Shown here one piece after another: positions 48,410 through 59,387 of a DNA stretch of 64,000 nt. Origin of the DNA: Alsobacter soli (lineage in GTDB: Bacteria > Pseudomonadota > Alphaproteobacteria > Rhizobiales > Beijerinckiaceae). The stretch's first letter is position 1. The number at the start of each line of letters is the position of its first letter. A program made the translations under genes and the position numbers. The stretch lies in the NCBI RefSeq assembly GCF_003004785.1, contig NZ_PVZS01000001.1, positions 186,001 through 250,000 on the forward strand. The letters run 5' to 3'. The notes beneath the pieces are model-generated. The model was not told where the DNA came from. It searched no databases and was given only the letters and a program-made list of their open reading frames with translations.

Positions 48410-48554
48410 GGGCCCGAACCTGGTTCGTCCGGATCGATCAGCCCCCCAGCCCCCCGGCGTACGGGGTTCGGGCCCACCATTTCAGTTCCCTGTCCTTAAG
48501 GGCCGCCGAAAGGCGGCCCTTCTCTTTTGGATCGACGCTCCGGGAACTTGAAAT
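48410..48554 (+). promoter_or_regulatory. Structured htpG leader
   Basis: GGGCCCGAACC (48410-48420) and GGTTCGGGCCC (48465-48475) are a perfect 11-bp inverted repeat, and CGAAC can also pair locally with GTTCG at 48423-48427. Next, AGGGCCGCC (48499-48507) pairs with GGCGGCCCT (48512-48520) on a GAAA loop, followed by TCTCTTTT. That hairpin is itself enclosed by ATTTCAGTTCCC (48479-48490) and GGGAACTTGAAAT (48542-48554). The rest of the 452-bp gap (48203-48654) shows no gene. Confidence 0.55.
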
Positions 48555-48654
48555 CGGCTCACCGTCTCGCGATATCCGCCGCGGCGGCCGAGCTTCGGCC
48601 GCGACCCGGAAATCCCGCGCGGGCCTGCGTCCCGCCAGAACCAAGAGGCGACCC

Positions 48655-50562
<1,908 letters not shown>

Positions 50563-50662
50563 TCTCGTCTCCCGCCCATGCGGGAGGTCAAGCGAAGCAT
50601 CCGCCAATCACCAATATGCGCGGGATCGTCCCGGGCATATCGGCGTCAGATCGCGAACCCAG

Positions 50663-50745
50663 CGTCATCGCCAGCGCAGCGCAACAATCCAGGGCGGCGC
50701 CCGGCGCCCTGGATAGCCTCGTGGCTTCACTCTTCGCAAGGACGA
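50663..50745 (+). repeat. Degenerate type B palindromic unit
   Basis: CGTCATCGCCAGCGCAGCGC, AACAATCCAGG, and an inverted CCTGGATAGCCTCGTGGC with TTCGCAAGGACGA. It lies in the 341-bp gap between htpG and the glutamate dehydrogenase gene; a CTCCCGC/GCGGGAG hairpin at 50569-50586 is the only other structure I see there. Confidence 0.65.
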
Positions 50746-50903
50746 CCCCGGGCCGGCTTTTCACCCGTCTTTGGCCTGTTCGGCGAAATATTCTTCGCCT
50801 TCCAGGCCGAAAACAGTCATGGCTTCATAACCATCGTAGGCCTAGCATAACCCCAACGAGGACGGCGCAAACGACGCCGCAGCGAGGTCGGGGGTAAGCA
50901 GCG

Positions 50904-53900
50904 ATGCTGAAACGTGACCGGGAAGGCCGCCAGGATCTGGTTTTGGCCATCATCCAGGCCATGCCCGAGGGGCAGGGGCGCGTTCCGGAAAGCTTCGTCG
51001 AGGCGCTGTTCGCGCGTGTTTCAGCCGAAGACCTCGCGCTCTATTCCGCCCCCGATCTCGCCGCCTTTGCGGCGAGCGCCTTCGAGCACCTCTCGAGCCC
51101 GCGTCGGTCAGGCCACGAGGACATCCGCTTCACCGACCGCCGGGTCGAGATCGGCGGCCATGAGCGCGACATCACCGTCGTCGAGATCCTCAACGACAAC
51201 ATGCCCTTCCTGCTGGACTCGACTCTGGCCGAGCTCTCCGACCGTGGGCTCGCCGTTCGGTTCGTGGCGCATCCCATCGTGGCCGTCGAGCGCGATTCCG
51301 ATGGACGTCTCGTCCGTTTCGCCGGCGAAGCCATGGCCGGCGGGCAGCCGGGCGCCCGGCGCGAGAGCCTGATCCAGGTCCACCTCGACCGCCTGGACGG
51401 CGAGGCGGCCCGCCAGGCCCTGGCCGAGGGGCTCGCCAAGGTCTACGCCGATGTCCGCGTGGCCGTGCGCGACTGGGCCGCCATGCGCGGGCGCATCGCC
51501 GAGGCGATTCACGCGTATCGCAGCAATCCGCCGCCGCTGCCGGCTGACGAGATCGCCGAAGCGATCGCCCTCCTGGACTGGCTCGCTGCAGACAATTTCA
51601 CCCTGCTTGGGGTTCGCGAATACCGCATGCCCGAGGGCGACACGGCCGCCGATCCCGTCGAGGGCAGCGGACTGGGCATCCTCTCCGATCCTACGGTGAA
51701 AGTGCTGCGCCGGGGCGGCGAACTCGTCGCCATCACGCCGGAGATCCGGGCCTTCCTCAAGGAGCCCGTGCCTCTGATCGTCACCAAGGCGAGCGTGAAG
51801 TCGCGCGTCCACCGGCGCGTCCACCTGGACTATGTCGGCGTCAAGCTGTTCACGCCCGATGGCCTGCTCTCTGGCGAGCTGCGCATCGTCGGCCTGTTCA
51901 CGTCGTCGGCCTATACGGAGACCACCCAGGCGATCCCCTACGTCCGGCACAAGGTCGCCCAGGTCATCCGCCGTGCGGGCTACGATCCCGCCAGCCATTC
52001 CGGCCGCGCCCTGCGCAACGTGCTGGAAAGCTACCCGCGCGACGAGCTGTTTCAGGTCGGCGTCGACCAGTTGCTGCGCTTCACCACCGACATCATGGCG
52101 CTCTACGAGCGCCCGCGCGTGCGCGTCCTGTCCCGGCCCGACCGCTTCGACCGCTTCGTCTCGGTGCTCGTCTACATTCCCAAGGAGCGCTACGACACCC
52201 AGGTCCGCAACCGGGTCGGCCACCTGCTCGCGAGCCTTTACAAGGGCCGCCTCTCGGCCGCCTACCCGGCCTATCCCGAGGGTCCCCTCGCCCGCACCCA
52301 CTACATCATCGGCCGCGACGAGGGGAAAACTCCCGTCATCGAGCGCGGCGCGCTCGAGGAGGCGGTCCAGGGCGTCGTCCGCACCTGGAGCGACCAACTC
52401 GCGGACGCCTTGTCGGACGCCTACGAGGGCGCCAGGGCGCGCGGAACCGCGGCCCGCTTTGCGGGAGCCTTCTCGGCCGCCTATCGCGAGGCCTTCGGCC
52501 CCGCCCAGGCCATCGCGGACATCCAGGTGCTGGAAAAGCTGGACGACGCGCACCCGCGGGCCGTGCGGATCGAGCGGCGCGAAGGCGAGGAGCCGACCCG
52601 GGTGAACCTCAAGGTGTTCGCCTTTGGCCAGCCTCTGCCGCTCTCCGAGCGCGTGCCTCTGCTGGAGAACATGGGGTTCCGCGTTCTCAACGAGCGCACC
52701 TATCGGGTGGAGCCCGAGGGCGCGCCCGAGACGGGCCGCATCTGGCTGCACGACATGGCGCTGGAGCGCTTCAAGGGCGGCGAGATCGACATCGAGGCGC
52801 TGAGGCCGAAGCTCGAGGCTGCTCTGATGGCCTTGTTCCGAGGCCTGGCCGAGTCCGACGGCTTCAATGCGCTCGTCCTTGAGGCCGGCCTGGGCTGGCG
52901 GGATGTCGCCGCCGTTCGGACGCTGTCGCGCTATCTGCAGCAAGCCCGGGCCCCGTTCAGCCAGGACTACATGTGGACCACCCTGGCGAAGCACGCCGGG
53001 CTCTCCGCCCTGCTCGTCGACTTTCTTTATGCCCGCTTCGACCCGCGTCCCGAGGCGGCCGAGGAGCGCGGCGATCGCCAGAATGCGATCCGCCGCGAGA
53101 TCGACAGCGGCCTCGCCGCCATCGACAGCCTGGACGAGGACCGCATTCTGCGCAGTTTCGTGAACCTGGTCGAAGCCGCCGTGCGCACGTCCTTTTTCCA
53201 GCTTGGGCCGGACGGCAAGGCGCGCATCCCGATCGCGTTCAAGTTCGAGAGCCGGCGCATCGAGGGCCTGCCTCTCCCCCGGCCGCTCTACGAAATCGCG
53301 GTCCATTCGCCCCGGGTGGAGGGCGTCCACCTGCGCTTCGGCAAGGTGGCCCGTGGCGGACTGCGCTGGTCCGACCGGCGCCAGGACTTCCGCACCGAGG
53401 TGCTGGGCCTTGTGAAGGCCCAGCAGGTCAAGAACGCCGTGATCGTGCCCGTGGGGGCCAAGGGCGGGTTCGTGCCCAAGCATCTGCCGCCGCCCTCCGA
53501 CCGGCAGGCCTGGATGGCGGAAGGGGTCGCGGCCTACAAGGAGTTTGTCGGGACCCTGCTGGACCTGACCGACAACATCGAGGGCGATCACATCGTCCCG
53601 CCGGCTGACACCGTGCGGCACGATGGCGACGATCCCTACCTCGTCGTGGCGGCCGACAAGGGCACCGCGACCTTTTCGGACATCGCCAACGCCCTCTCGG
53701 AGGAGCATCACCACTGGCTGGGCGACGCCTTCGCGTCGGGTGGCTCGGTGGGATACGACCACAAGGGCATGGGCATCACGGCCCGCGGCGCCTGGGAGGC
53801 CGTGAAGCGTCACTTCCGCGAAATGGACGTGGACATCCAGTCGACGCCGTTCACCGTGGTCGGCGTGGGCGACATGTCCGGCGACGTGTTCGGCAACGGC

Positions 53901-55742
53901 ATGCTGCTGTCCGAGCAGATCAGGTTGGTGGCCGCGTTCGACCACCGCGACATTTTCCTCGACCCCGACCCGAATCCGGCGCGTTCCTTCGCCGAGCGCC
54001 AGCGCCTCTTCGATCTCGCCCGCTCGTCCTGGCAGGATTATGACAAGAGCCTGATCTCGAAGGGCGGCGGCGTGTTCTCCCGCTCTCTGAAGGCGATCCC
54101 GCTCTCGCCCGAAATCAGGGCGACCCTCGGCCTCGACAAGGCGGAAGCGACGCCGGCCGAGGTGATGCGCGCCATCCTGAAGGCGCCCGTGGACCTGCTC
54201 TGGTTCGGCGGCATCGGCACCTATGTGCGCTCCTCGGCTGAAACAGACGAGCAGGTTGGCGACCGCGCCAATGATGCCGTCCGCATCACCGGCGCGCAGG
54301 TCGCCGCCAAGGTGATCGGCGAAGGCGCGAACCTCGGCGTCACCCAGCTTGGCCGCATCGAGGCGGCCCACAAGGGCGTACGCCTCAACACGGACGCCAT
54401 CGACAACTCGGCCGGCGTGAACACCTCCGACGTGGAGGTGAACATCAAGATCGCGCTGGCCACGCCGGCGCGCGACGGCCGCCTGGACGCCGAGCACCGC
54501 AAGGCGCTGCTCGCCGAAATGACCGACGAGGTGGGCGGCCTCGTGCTGCGCAACAACTACCTGCAGACCCTTTCGCTCTCGCTGTCCCAGGCGCGTGGCC
54601 GAGAGGACTTCGGCTTCGCCCGCCGCCTCATGCAAACCCTGGAAGCCTCCGGGCGGCTGGATCGCACTGTCGAGCTGCTGCCCGACGAAATGACCCTCGC
54701 CGACATGGATCGCCGCGGCGAGACGCTGACCCGGCCCGAACTGGCCGTGCTCCTGGCCTACGCCAAGCTCGCCCTTCATGACGCGCTGCTCGACAGCCGC
54801 GTGCCGGATGATCCGTACCTGGCGACCGAGCTGGTGCGGTACTTCCCCAAGATCCTCGTGTCGCGCTTCCCCGACGCAATCGAGACGCATCGCCTGCGGC
54901 GCGAGATCATCGCCACTCAGTTGGCCAACGCCATCGTCAACCGGGGCGGCGCAACGGTCGTCACCCGCCTCGTGGACCAGACAGGCGCCGACGCGCCCAC
55001 CATCGCGGCGGCCTACGCGGCCACGCGTGACAGCTTCGACCTGATCTCCCTGAACGGCGCGATCGACGCCCTTGACGGCGAGATCTCCGGTGAGTTGCAG
55101 CTCAGGCTCTACAAGGGCGTCCAGGACCTGCTGCTCTCCCGCATGGTCTGGTTCATCCGCCACGTGGACTGGACCCAGCACACCCTGGAGGACGTCGTCG
55201 GCCGCTTCCGCGCCGGGGTGGCCGCAGTGGAGGCGGCCCGCGACACGGCCTTGGAGCCTGCGTCTCGCGAAGCCGTGGGTCGCCGGGCCGCGGAGCTCGC
55301 CCATGCGGGCGTACCGGCCGAACTGGCCGAGCGCCTCGCAACCCTGCCGGCCATCACCGCAGCGCCGGACATCGTGCTGGTGTCCGAAAAGGTCGGCCGC
55401 CCGGCCGAAGCCATTGCGGCCATTCACTTCGCCGCCGCGAACCGTTTCCGCCTCGGGCAGCTGGCCCAGGCCGCGCAGGAAATAGCCGCCGCGGACTACT
55501 ATGACCGCCTCGCCCTCGACCGTGCACTGGCCGGCATAGAGACCGCCCATCGCGCCCTGACCAGCGAGATCGCCCAGACGGAGGCGTCCGAAGGCGCCGT
55601 CGCGGTCGACGCCTGGATGGCGAAACGGGGCGCGTCCGTCGAGCGGATCATCCGCTCCGTAGAAGCGATCGCTGGCTCCGGCCTGACGATCTCGAAGCTG
55701 ACCGTCGCCGCAAGCCTGCTGGGAGACCTGGTGCGGGAGTGA
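50904..55742 (+). CDS. gdhB: NAD-specific glutamate dehydrogenase, large (GDH-180 type)
   Basis: This very large enzyme oxidises glutamate to 2-oxoglutarate and ammonia with NAD+, feeding glutamate carbon into the TCA cycle. The 1612 residues match the family length. N-terminal ACT-like regulatory domains (about 1-690, with FLLDSTLAELSDRGLAV and VRPRHKVAQVI-like segments) precede the catalytic domain (about 795-1200: GGLRWSDRRQDFRTE, VPVGAKGGFVPK, GDMSGDVFGNGML). A helical C-terminal domain follows. Intact throughout; no adjacent regulator. Confidence 0.96.
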   Translation: MLKRDREGRQDLVLAIIQAMPEGQGRVPESFVEALFARVSAEDLALYSAPDLAAFAASAFEHLSSPRRSGHEDIRFTDRRVEIGGHERDITVVEILNDNMPFLLDSTLAELSDRGLAVRFVAHPIVAVERDSDGRLVRFAGEAMAGGQPGARRESLIQVHLDRLDGEAARQALAEGLAKVYADVRVAVRDWAAMRGRIAEAIHAYRSNPPPLPADEIAEAIALLDWLAADNFTLLGVREYRMPEGDTAADPVEGSGLGILSDPTVKVLRRGGELVAITPEIRAFLKEPVPLIVTKASVKSRVHRRVHLDYVGVKLFTPDGLLSGELRIVGLFTSSAYTETTQAIPYVRHKVAQVIRRAGYDPASHSGRALRNVLESYPRDELFQVGVDQLLRFTTDIMALYERPRVRVLSRPDRFDRFVSVLVYIPKERYDTQVRNRVGHLLASLYKGRLSAAYPAYPEGPLARTHYIIGRDEGKTPVIERGALEEAVQGVVRTWSDQLADALSDAYEGARARGTAARFAGAFSAAYREAFGPAQAIADIQVLEKLDDAHPRAVRIERREGEEPTRVNLKVFAFGQPLPLSERVPLLENMGFRVLNERTYRVEPEGAPETGRIWLHDMALERFKGGEIDIEALRPKLEAALMALFRGLAESDGFNALVLEAGLGWRDVAAVRTLSRYLQQARAPFSQDYMWTTLAKHAGLSALLVDFLYARFDPRPEAAEERGDRQNAIRREIDSGLAAIDSLDEDRILRSFVNLVEAAVRTSFFQLGPDGKARIPIAFKFESRRIEGLPLPRPLYEIAVHSPRVEGVHLRFGKVARGGLRWSDRRQDFRTEVLGLVKAQQVKNAVIVPVGAKGGFVPKHLPPPSDRQAWMAEGVAAYKEFVGTLLDLTDNIEGDHIVPPADTVRHDGDDPYLVVAADKGTATFSDIANALSEEHHHWLGDAFASGGSVGYDHKGMGITARGAWEAVKRHFREMDVDIQSTPFTVVGVGDMSGDVFGNGMLLSEQIRLVAAFDHRDIFLDPDPNPARSFAERQRLFDLARSSWQDYDKSLISKGGGVFSRSLKAIPLSPEIRATLGLDKAEATPAEVMRAILKAPVDLLWFGGIGTYVRSSAETDEQVGDRANDAVRITGAQVAAKVIGEGANLGVTQLGRIEAAHKGVRLNTDAIDNSAGVNTSDVEVNIKIALATPARDGRLDAEHRKALLAEMTDEVGGLVLRNNYLQTLSLSLSQARGREDFGFARRLMQTLEASGRLDRTVELLPDEMTLADMDRRGETLTRPELAVLLAYAKLALHDALLDSRVPDDPYLATELVRYFPKILVSRFPDAIETHRLRREIIATQLANAIVNRGGATVVTRLVDQTGADAPTIAAAYAATRDSFDLISLNGAIDALDGEISGELQLRLYKGVQDLLLSRMVWFIRHVDWTQHTLEDVVGRFRAGVAAVEAARDTALEPASREAVGRRAAELAHAGVPAELAERLATLPAITAAPDIVLVSEKVGRPAEAIAAIHFAAANRFRLGQLAQAAQEIAAADYYDRLALDRALAGIETAHRALTSEIAQTEASEGAVAVDAWMAKRGASVERIIRSVEAIAGSGLTISKLTVAASLLGDLVRE

Positions 55743-55746
55743 GCCC

Positions 55747-55932
55747 GCCCTTGCGAGGAGCGCCGAGACGAAGCAATCCAGGGGCTGCCGGGGGCAGAGA
55801 CTGAGGCTTTCAATTTGTCCGCCGTCATCCCCGGCGGCCTGCGAAGCAGGCCGGGAAGGGGATCCAGGCGTCTGGGCGAGGCGCCAGGTCGTCCTGGTTC
55901 TCCTTCCCCGCCGCGGCTCCGGCCGAGATGAC
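55747..55932 (+). repeat. Two palindromic repeat units (type B arm plus composite type A)
   Basis: A type B arm (CCTTGCGAGGAGCGCCGAGA and AAGCAATCCAGG) starts six bases after the gdh stop. A type A unit runs from CGTCATCCCCGGCGGCCTGC at 55823 to GGGAAGGGGATCCAGG, closed by an inverted copy ending CCGAGATGACG. Together they fill the gap to the ABC1 kinase gene. Confidence 0.75.
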
Positions 55933-55937
55933 GCAAC

Positions 55938-57302
55938 CTAGCTCGTCGCCCTCAACCCGACTGCCGCCAGCGCCTCGGCCTGCCGGCGCTCCACCGCCTC
56001 GAGCGAGAAATCCACCATCGCGGACTCGAACAGCCGATGGAAGTTCAGCTCCGCCGCGAGGTGGAGGAACACCCCGCCGAGCCCGATGGCGGCGCGATCC
56101 ATGAATACGAACTCCTGCGGCACCCGCACCGGCCCCTTTTCCTTGAGCGCCTTGTGCACCGTGTAGGCCTCCCGCCGCCCATACTGGGCCGGGCTGACCT
56201 TGTCCGCGATAGTGCGCACGCGGTCATCCAGCAGCGGACCGTAGATGAAGCGCGCCCAGATGTTCAGGATATCGATCAGCTCTTTGGTGAGGCCTTTGAA
56301 GCCCCACACCTCGTAGGCGTGCACCACCCGGGCCGGGTCGTTTTCCAGCAGCCCGCGGTAGAGGTCCACCACGCCCCCCACGAAGCGCGGCGGGAAGATG
56401 CGGATGCAGCCATAGTCCAGCAGGTTGATCCCCTGCGGCTCGCCGCCTCCCGAGAACACGGTGTAGTTGCCGAGGTGCGGATCCCCATGAATCACCCCGA
56501 AGCGGCTGAAAGGCGACCACCAGGCCTTGAACATGGCGGTGGCGATGCGGTTGCGCTCCTCCAGCGAGTGCTGCTTGAAGCTCAGCAGCTTCTCGCCCTC
56601 GAGCCAGTCAAGGGTGAGCAGGCGGCCGCTCGACAACTCCCTCCAAACATGCGGCACGCGGACCTGCGGCTCGTCCTGGAGCATCAGCCCGTAGAGCGCC
56701 GCGTGCTTGGCTTCGCGGCGGTAGTCCAGCTCCTCGCGCACCCGGGCGCCGATCTCCTTGGCGATCTCGCGGGTGTCGATGGCCGGGTCCATGCGCCGGT
56801 GAATGGCGAACAGCACGTCGAGCTGCCGCAGGTCCGCCTCCACGGCGGACTGCATGTCGGGGTACTGCAGCTTGCAGGCGAGCGGGGAGCCGTCCTTGGC
56901 CGTGGCCTTGTGCACCTGCCCCAGCGAGGCGGCGGCCGCGGAGCGCAGCTCGAACGAGCCGAAGCGCGCCTGCCAGTCGGGCCCGAGCTCCGCCATCATG
57001 CGGCGCTTCACAAAGGCTGGGCCCATCGGAGGAGCGTCGCTCTGAAGCTTCGAAAGCTCTTCGGCGTATTCCGGCGGCAGCACTTCCGGGATGGTCGCCA
57101 TCAGCTGGGCGACCTTCATCAGCGGCCCCTTCAGCCCGCCCAGCGCCTCCGTGAGCGCCTGGGCGCCCGAGCGCCGGTCCCCTCCACCGAACAGCCGCGC
57201 GCCCGCGATGCGCGCAGCCGCCCCACCCACATTCGCCCCCACCCGCGCATAGCGCGCCGCCCGGGCGGAGAGGCGGTTCCGTTCGTCGTCTCGATCAGCC
57301 AT
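55938..57302 (-). CDS. ABC1/UbiB-family atypical kinase
   Basis: A 454-residue ABC1 protein, whose family members support ubiquinone synthesis and quinone handling as ATPases. MKVAQLMATIPEVLPPEY (about 62-79) stands for the KxGQ motif, here KxAQ. The Ala-rich nucleotide loop AAAASLGQVHKA (about 122-133), VIHGDPHLGNYT (about 274-285) and LLDYGC (DFG-like) are intact. I chose the ATG 57300-57302 (MADRDDERNRL). It is downstream of pepF on the same strand after 89 bp. Confidence 0.9.
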   Translation of the reverse strand: MADRDDERNRLSARAARYARVGANVGGAAARIAGARLFGGGDRRSGAQALTEALGGLKGPLMKVAQLMATIPEVLPPEYAEELSKLQSDAPPMGPAFVKRRMMAELGPDWQARFGSFELRSAAAASLGQVHKATAKDGSPLACKLQYPDMQSAVEADLRQLDVLFAIHRRMDPAIDTREIAKEIGARVREELDYRREAKHAALYGLMLQDEPQVRVPHVWRELSSGRLLTLDWLEGEKLLSFKQHSLEERNRIATAMFKAWWSPFSRFGVIHGDPHLGNYTVFSGGGEPQGINLLDYGCIRIFPPRFVGGVVDLYRGLLENDPARVVHAYEVWGFKGLTKELIDILNIWARFIYGPLLDDRVRTIADKVSPAQYGRREAYTVHKALKEKGPVRVPQEFVFMDRAAIGLGGVFLHLAAELNFHRLFESAMVDFSLEAVERRQAEALAAVGLRATS

Positions 57303-57391
57303 GGCGCAGATATGGGGCGGCGAGGGGCAGGTGTCGACGGCGCGGGCCGAGCGGTTCGGCCGCCCGCGCCCCGAGGCAGGTCGCCGCAGGC

Positions 57392-59227
57392 CTACTCCAT
57401 CCCCTCCAGCTCCGTGATCATCCGGTCGATCAGGTCGAGCCCGATGCTCCAGAAGGCCGGGTCGCGCGCGTCGAGCCCGAAGGGGGCCAGGAGCTCCGTG
57501 TGGTGCTTGGTGCCGCCGGCCGCCAGCATGGCGAGGTAGCGGTCGGCGAAGCCGTCCGCCGCCTTCTCGTAGACGCCGTAGAGCGAGTTCACCAGGCAGT
57601 CGCCGAACGCGTAGGCGTAAACGTAGAACGGCGAGTGGATGAAATGCGGGATGTAGGACCAGAAGGTCTCGTATCCCGGGCCCAGCCGGATCGCCGGCCC
57701 GAGGCTCTCGGCCTGCACCTTCATCCACATCTCGCCGATCTGCTCGGCCGTCAGTTCGCCCGCCGCGCGCGTCGTGTGGATGTCGCGCTCGAAGGTGTAG
57801 AACGCGATCTGCCGCACCACCGTGTTGATCATGTCCTCGACCTTGGCGGCGAGCATGGCCTTGCGCGCCGCCTTGTCGGTCGTCTTGGCCAGGAGCGCCC
57901 GGAAGGTGAGCATCTCGCCGAAGACGGACGCCGTTTCGGCGAGCGTGAGCGGGGTCGGCGCCATCAGCGCGCCGTTCGGCCCCGCCAGCACCTGGTGCAC
58001 GCCGTGCCCCAGCTCATGGGCGAGCGTCATCACGTCCCGCGGCCGGCCCTGGTAGTTCAGCAGCACGTAGGGGTGCGCGGACGGCACCGTGGGATGCGCG
58101 AAGGCGCCCGGCGCCTTGCCGGGCCGCACGGGCGCGTCGATCCAGCTCCCGTCGAAGAAGCGCCGCGCGATTTCCGACATTTCCGGCGAGAAACCATTGT
58201 AGGCGTCGAGCACGGTGTCGCGCGCTTCCGTCCAGCCGATCACCCGCTGCTCGACCTTGGGCAGCGGCGCGTTGCGATCCCAGAAGTTCAGGGCCTCGAC
58301 GCCAAACCACTTGGACTTGAGGGCGTAGTAGCGGTGCGACAGCCGCGGATAGGCGGCGCGCACGGCGGACACAAGCGCGTCCACCACTTCGCGCTCGACG
58401 CGGTTGGAGAGGTGCCGGCTGTCCGCCACGTCCTCGAAACCGCGCCAGCGGTCCGCGATCTCTTTGTCCTTCGCGAGCGTGTTGGTGATCAGCGTGAAGA
58501 TGCGCAGGTTGGCGCCCAGCGTCTTCGCCAGCGCCTCGGCCGCCGTGCGCCTCACCTCTCCGTCGGCGTCCTGCAGCTTGTTGAGGGTGGGCTCGAGCGT
58601 CAGTTCCTCGTCGCCCACCTGGAATTTCAGCGACGAGATGGTCTCGTCGAACAAGCGGTTCCAGGCCGCCCGGCCCGTGACCGATTTCTCGTGGAAGAGC
58701 TGCTCGAGCTTGTCGTCCAGCTGGTACGGCTTCTCCTTGCGGATGTCCTCCAGCCACGGCCGGTAATGGCTCAGCGGCGGATGCGCAGCCAGGGCGTCGA
58801 GCCGGGCGTCGTCCAGCCGGTTCAGCTCCAGCTGGAAGAACAGCAGGTCCGACGAAGCCGCAGTCAGCCGCTCCTGGGCGTCCCCGTAGAACTTGGCGCG
58901 TTTCGGATCCGTGGTGTCGCCCGCGTAAACCAGGCCCGCATAGGAGATCACGCGCCCGAGCCGGTCCTCGATGCGCTCATAGCGCTGGACAGCCGCGTTC
59001 AGGGCCTCCGCTGCGTTCGGGCCGGACACGATGCCCTCGAGCTTGCCCCTGTAGGCGTCAGCGAAGGCCTTGCAGTCCGCCTCCGCTTCGCTGAGCTCGG
59101 CCGCGAACTCAGGCGAATCCATGGATGGGTAAAGGTCGCTCAGGTCCCATTCGGGCAGCTCGCCCAGCGTGGCCCCCGCGTCGCGGGCGGCGGAAGGGGC
59201 GCAGGCAATGGACCGGATCAAGGGCAT
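57392..59227 (-). CDS. pepF: Oligoendopeptidase F (M3 family)
   Basis: A cytosolic zinc endopeptidase that degrades 7-17-residue peptides. The 611 residues have the N-terminal helical Oligopeptidase_F domain (about 125-195) and the M3 catalytic domain with HELGHGVHQ (HExxH near residue 403) and the downstream glutamate in LAETASVFGEML. Length fits the M3B group. Divergent from the NtrC-type regulator across 160 bp. Confidence 0.95.
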   Translation of the reverse strand: MPLIRSIACAPSAARDAGATLGELPEWDLSDLYPSMDSPEFAAELSEAEADCKAFADAYRGKLEGIVSGPNAAEALNAAVQRYERIEDRLGRVISYAGLVYAGDTTDPKRAKFYGDAQERLTAASSDLLFFQLELNRLDDARLDALAAHPPLSHYRPWLEDIRKEKPYQLDDKLEQLFHEKSVTGRAAWNRLFDETISSLKFQVGDEELTLEPTLNKLQDADGEVRRTAAEALAKTLGANLRIFTLITNTLAKDKEIADRWRGFEDVADSRHLSNRVEREVVDALVSAVRAAYPRLSHRYYALKSKWFGVEALNFWDRNAPLPKVEQRVIGWTEARDTVLDAYNGFSPEMSEIARRFFDGSWIDAPVRPGKAPGAFAHPTVPSAHPYVLLNYQGRPRDVMTLAHELGHGVHQVLAGPNGALMAPTPLTLAETASVFGEMLTFRALLAKTTDKAARKAMLAAKVEDMINTVVRQIAFYTFERDIHTTRAAGELTAEQIGEMWMKVQAESLGPAIRLGPGYETFWSYIPHFIHSPFYVYAYAFGDCLVNSLYGVYEKAADGFADRYLAMLAAGGTKHHTELLAPFGLDARDPAFWSIGLDLIDRMITELEGME

Positions 59228-59321
59228 GGTTCACCAGGCAGGGAGGACGAGCATGGATAACACATAGGACGCCCCTGGCGGTTCCCACAATGCCCCCACG
59301 CCGGCGCAACCGCTCGGCCCA

Positions 59322-59336
59322 TTAAAGAGCCGTTTA
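59322..59336. promoter_or_regulatory. CtrA-box-like site upstream of the NtrC-type regulator
   Basis: TTAA, seven bases, TTTA: one mismatch to TTAA-N7-TTAA. It ends 51 bp before the regulator's start codon. Confidence 0.3.
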
Positions 59337-59387
59337 CCCGAAACCCGCACCATGGCGCCGAAACGGGACACATACCCAAGGCGGCCC

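Noticed and set aside
48410-48478. A possible tRNA ending GGTTCGGGCCCACCA
   Set aside because: The TTCG and CCA look tRNA-like, but the upstream GGGCCCGAACC pairs with the whole T-arm-like stretch, leaving no cloverleaf, D-arm or anticodon arm.
48403-48654. N-terminal extension of htpG by 84 codons
   Set aside because: The extension is Arg/Pro-rich, has no similarity to Hsp90 N-termini and covers the structured leader; the GTG at 48655 has a ribosome site.
51108-55550. A 1480-codon open frame antisense to the glutamate dehydrogenase
   Set aside because: Same cause: low stop frequency opposite a GC-rich gene. No recognisable domains or ribosome site.
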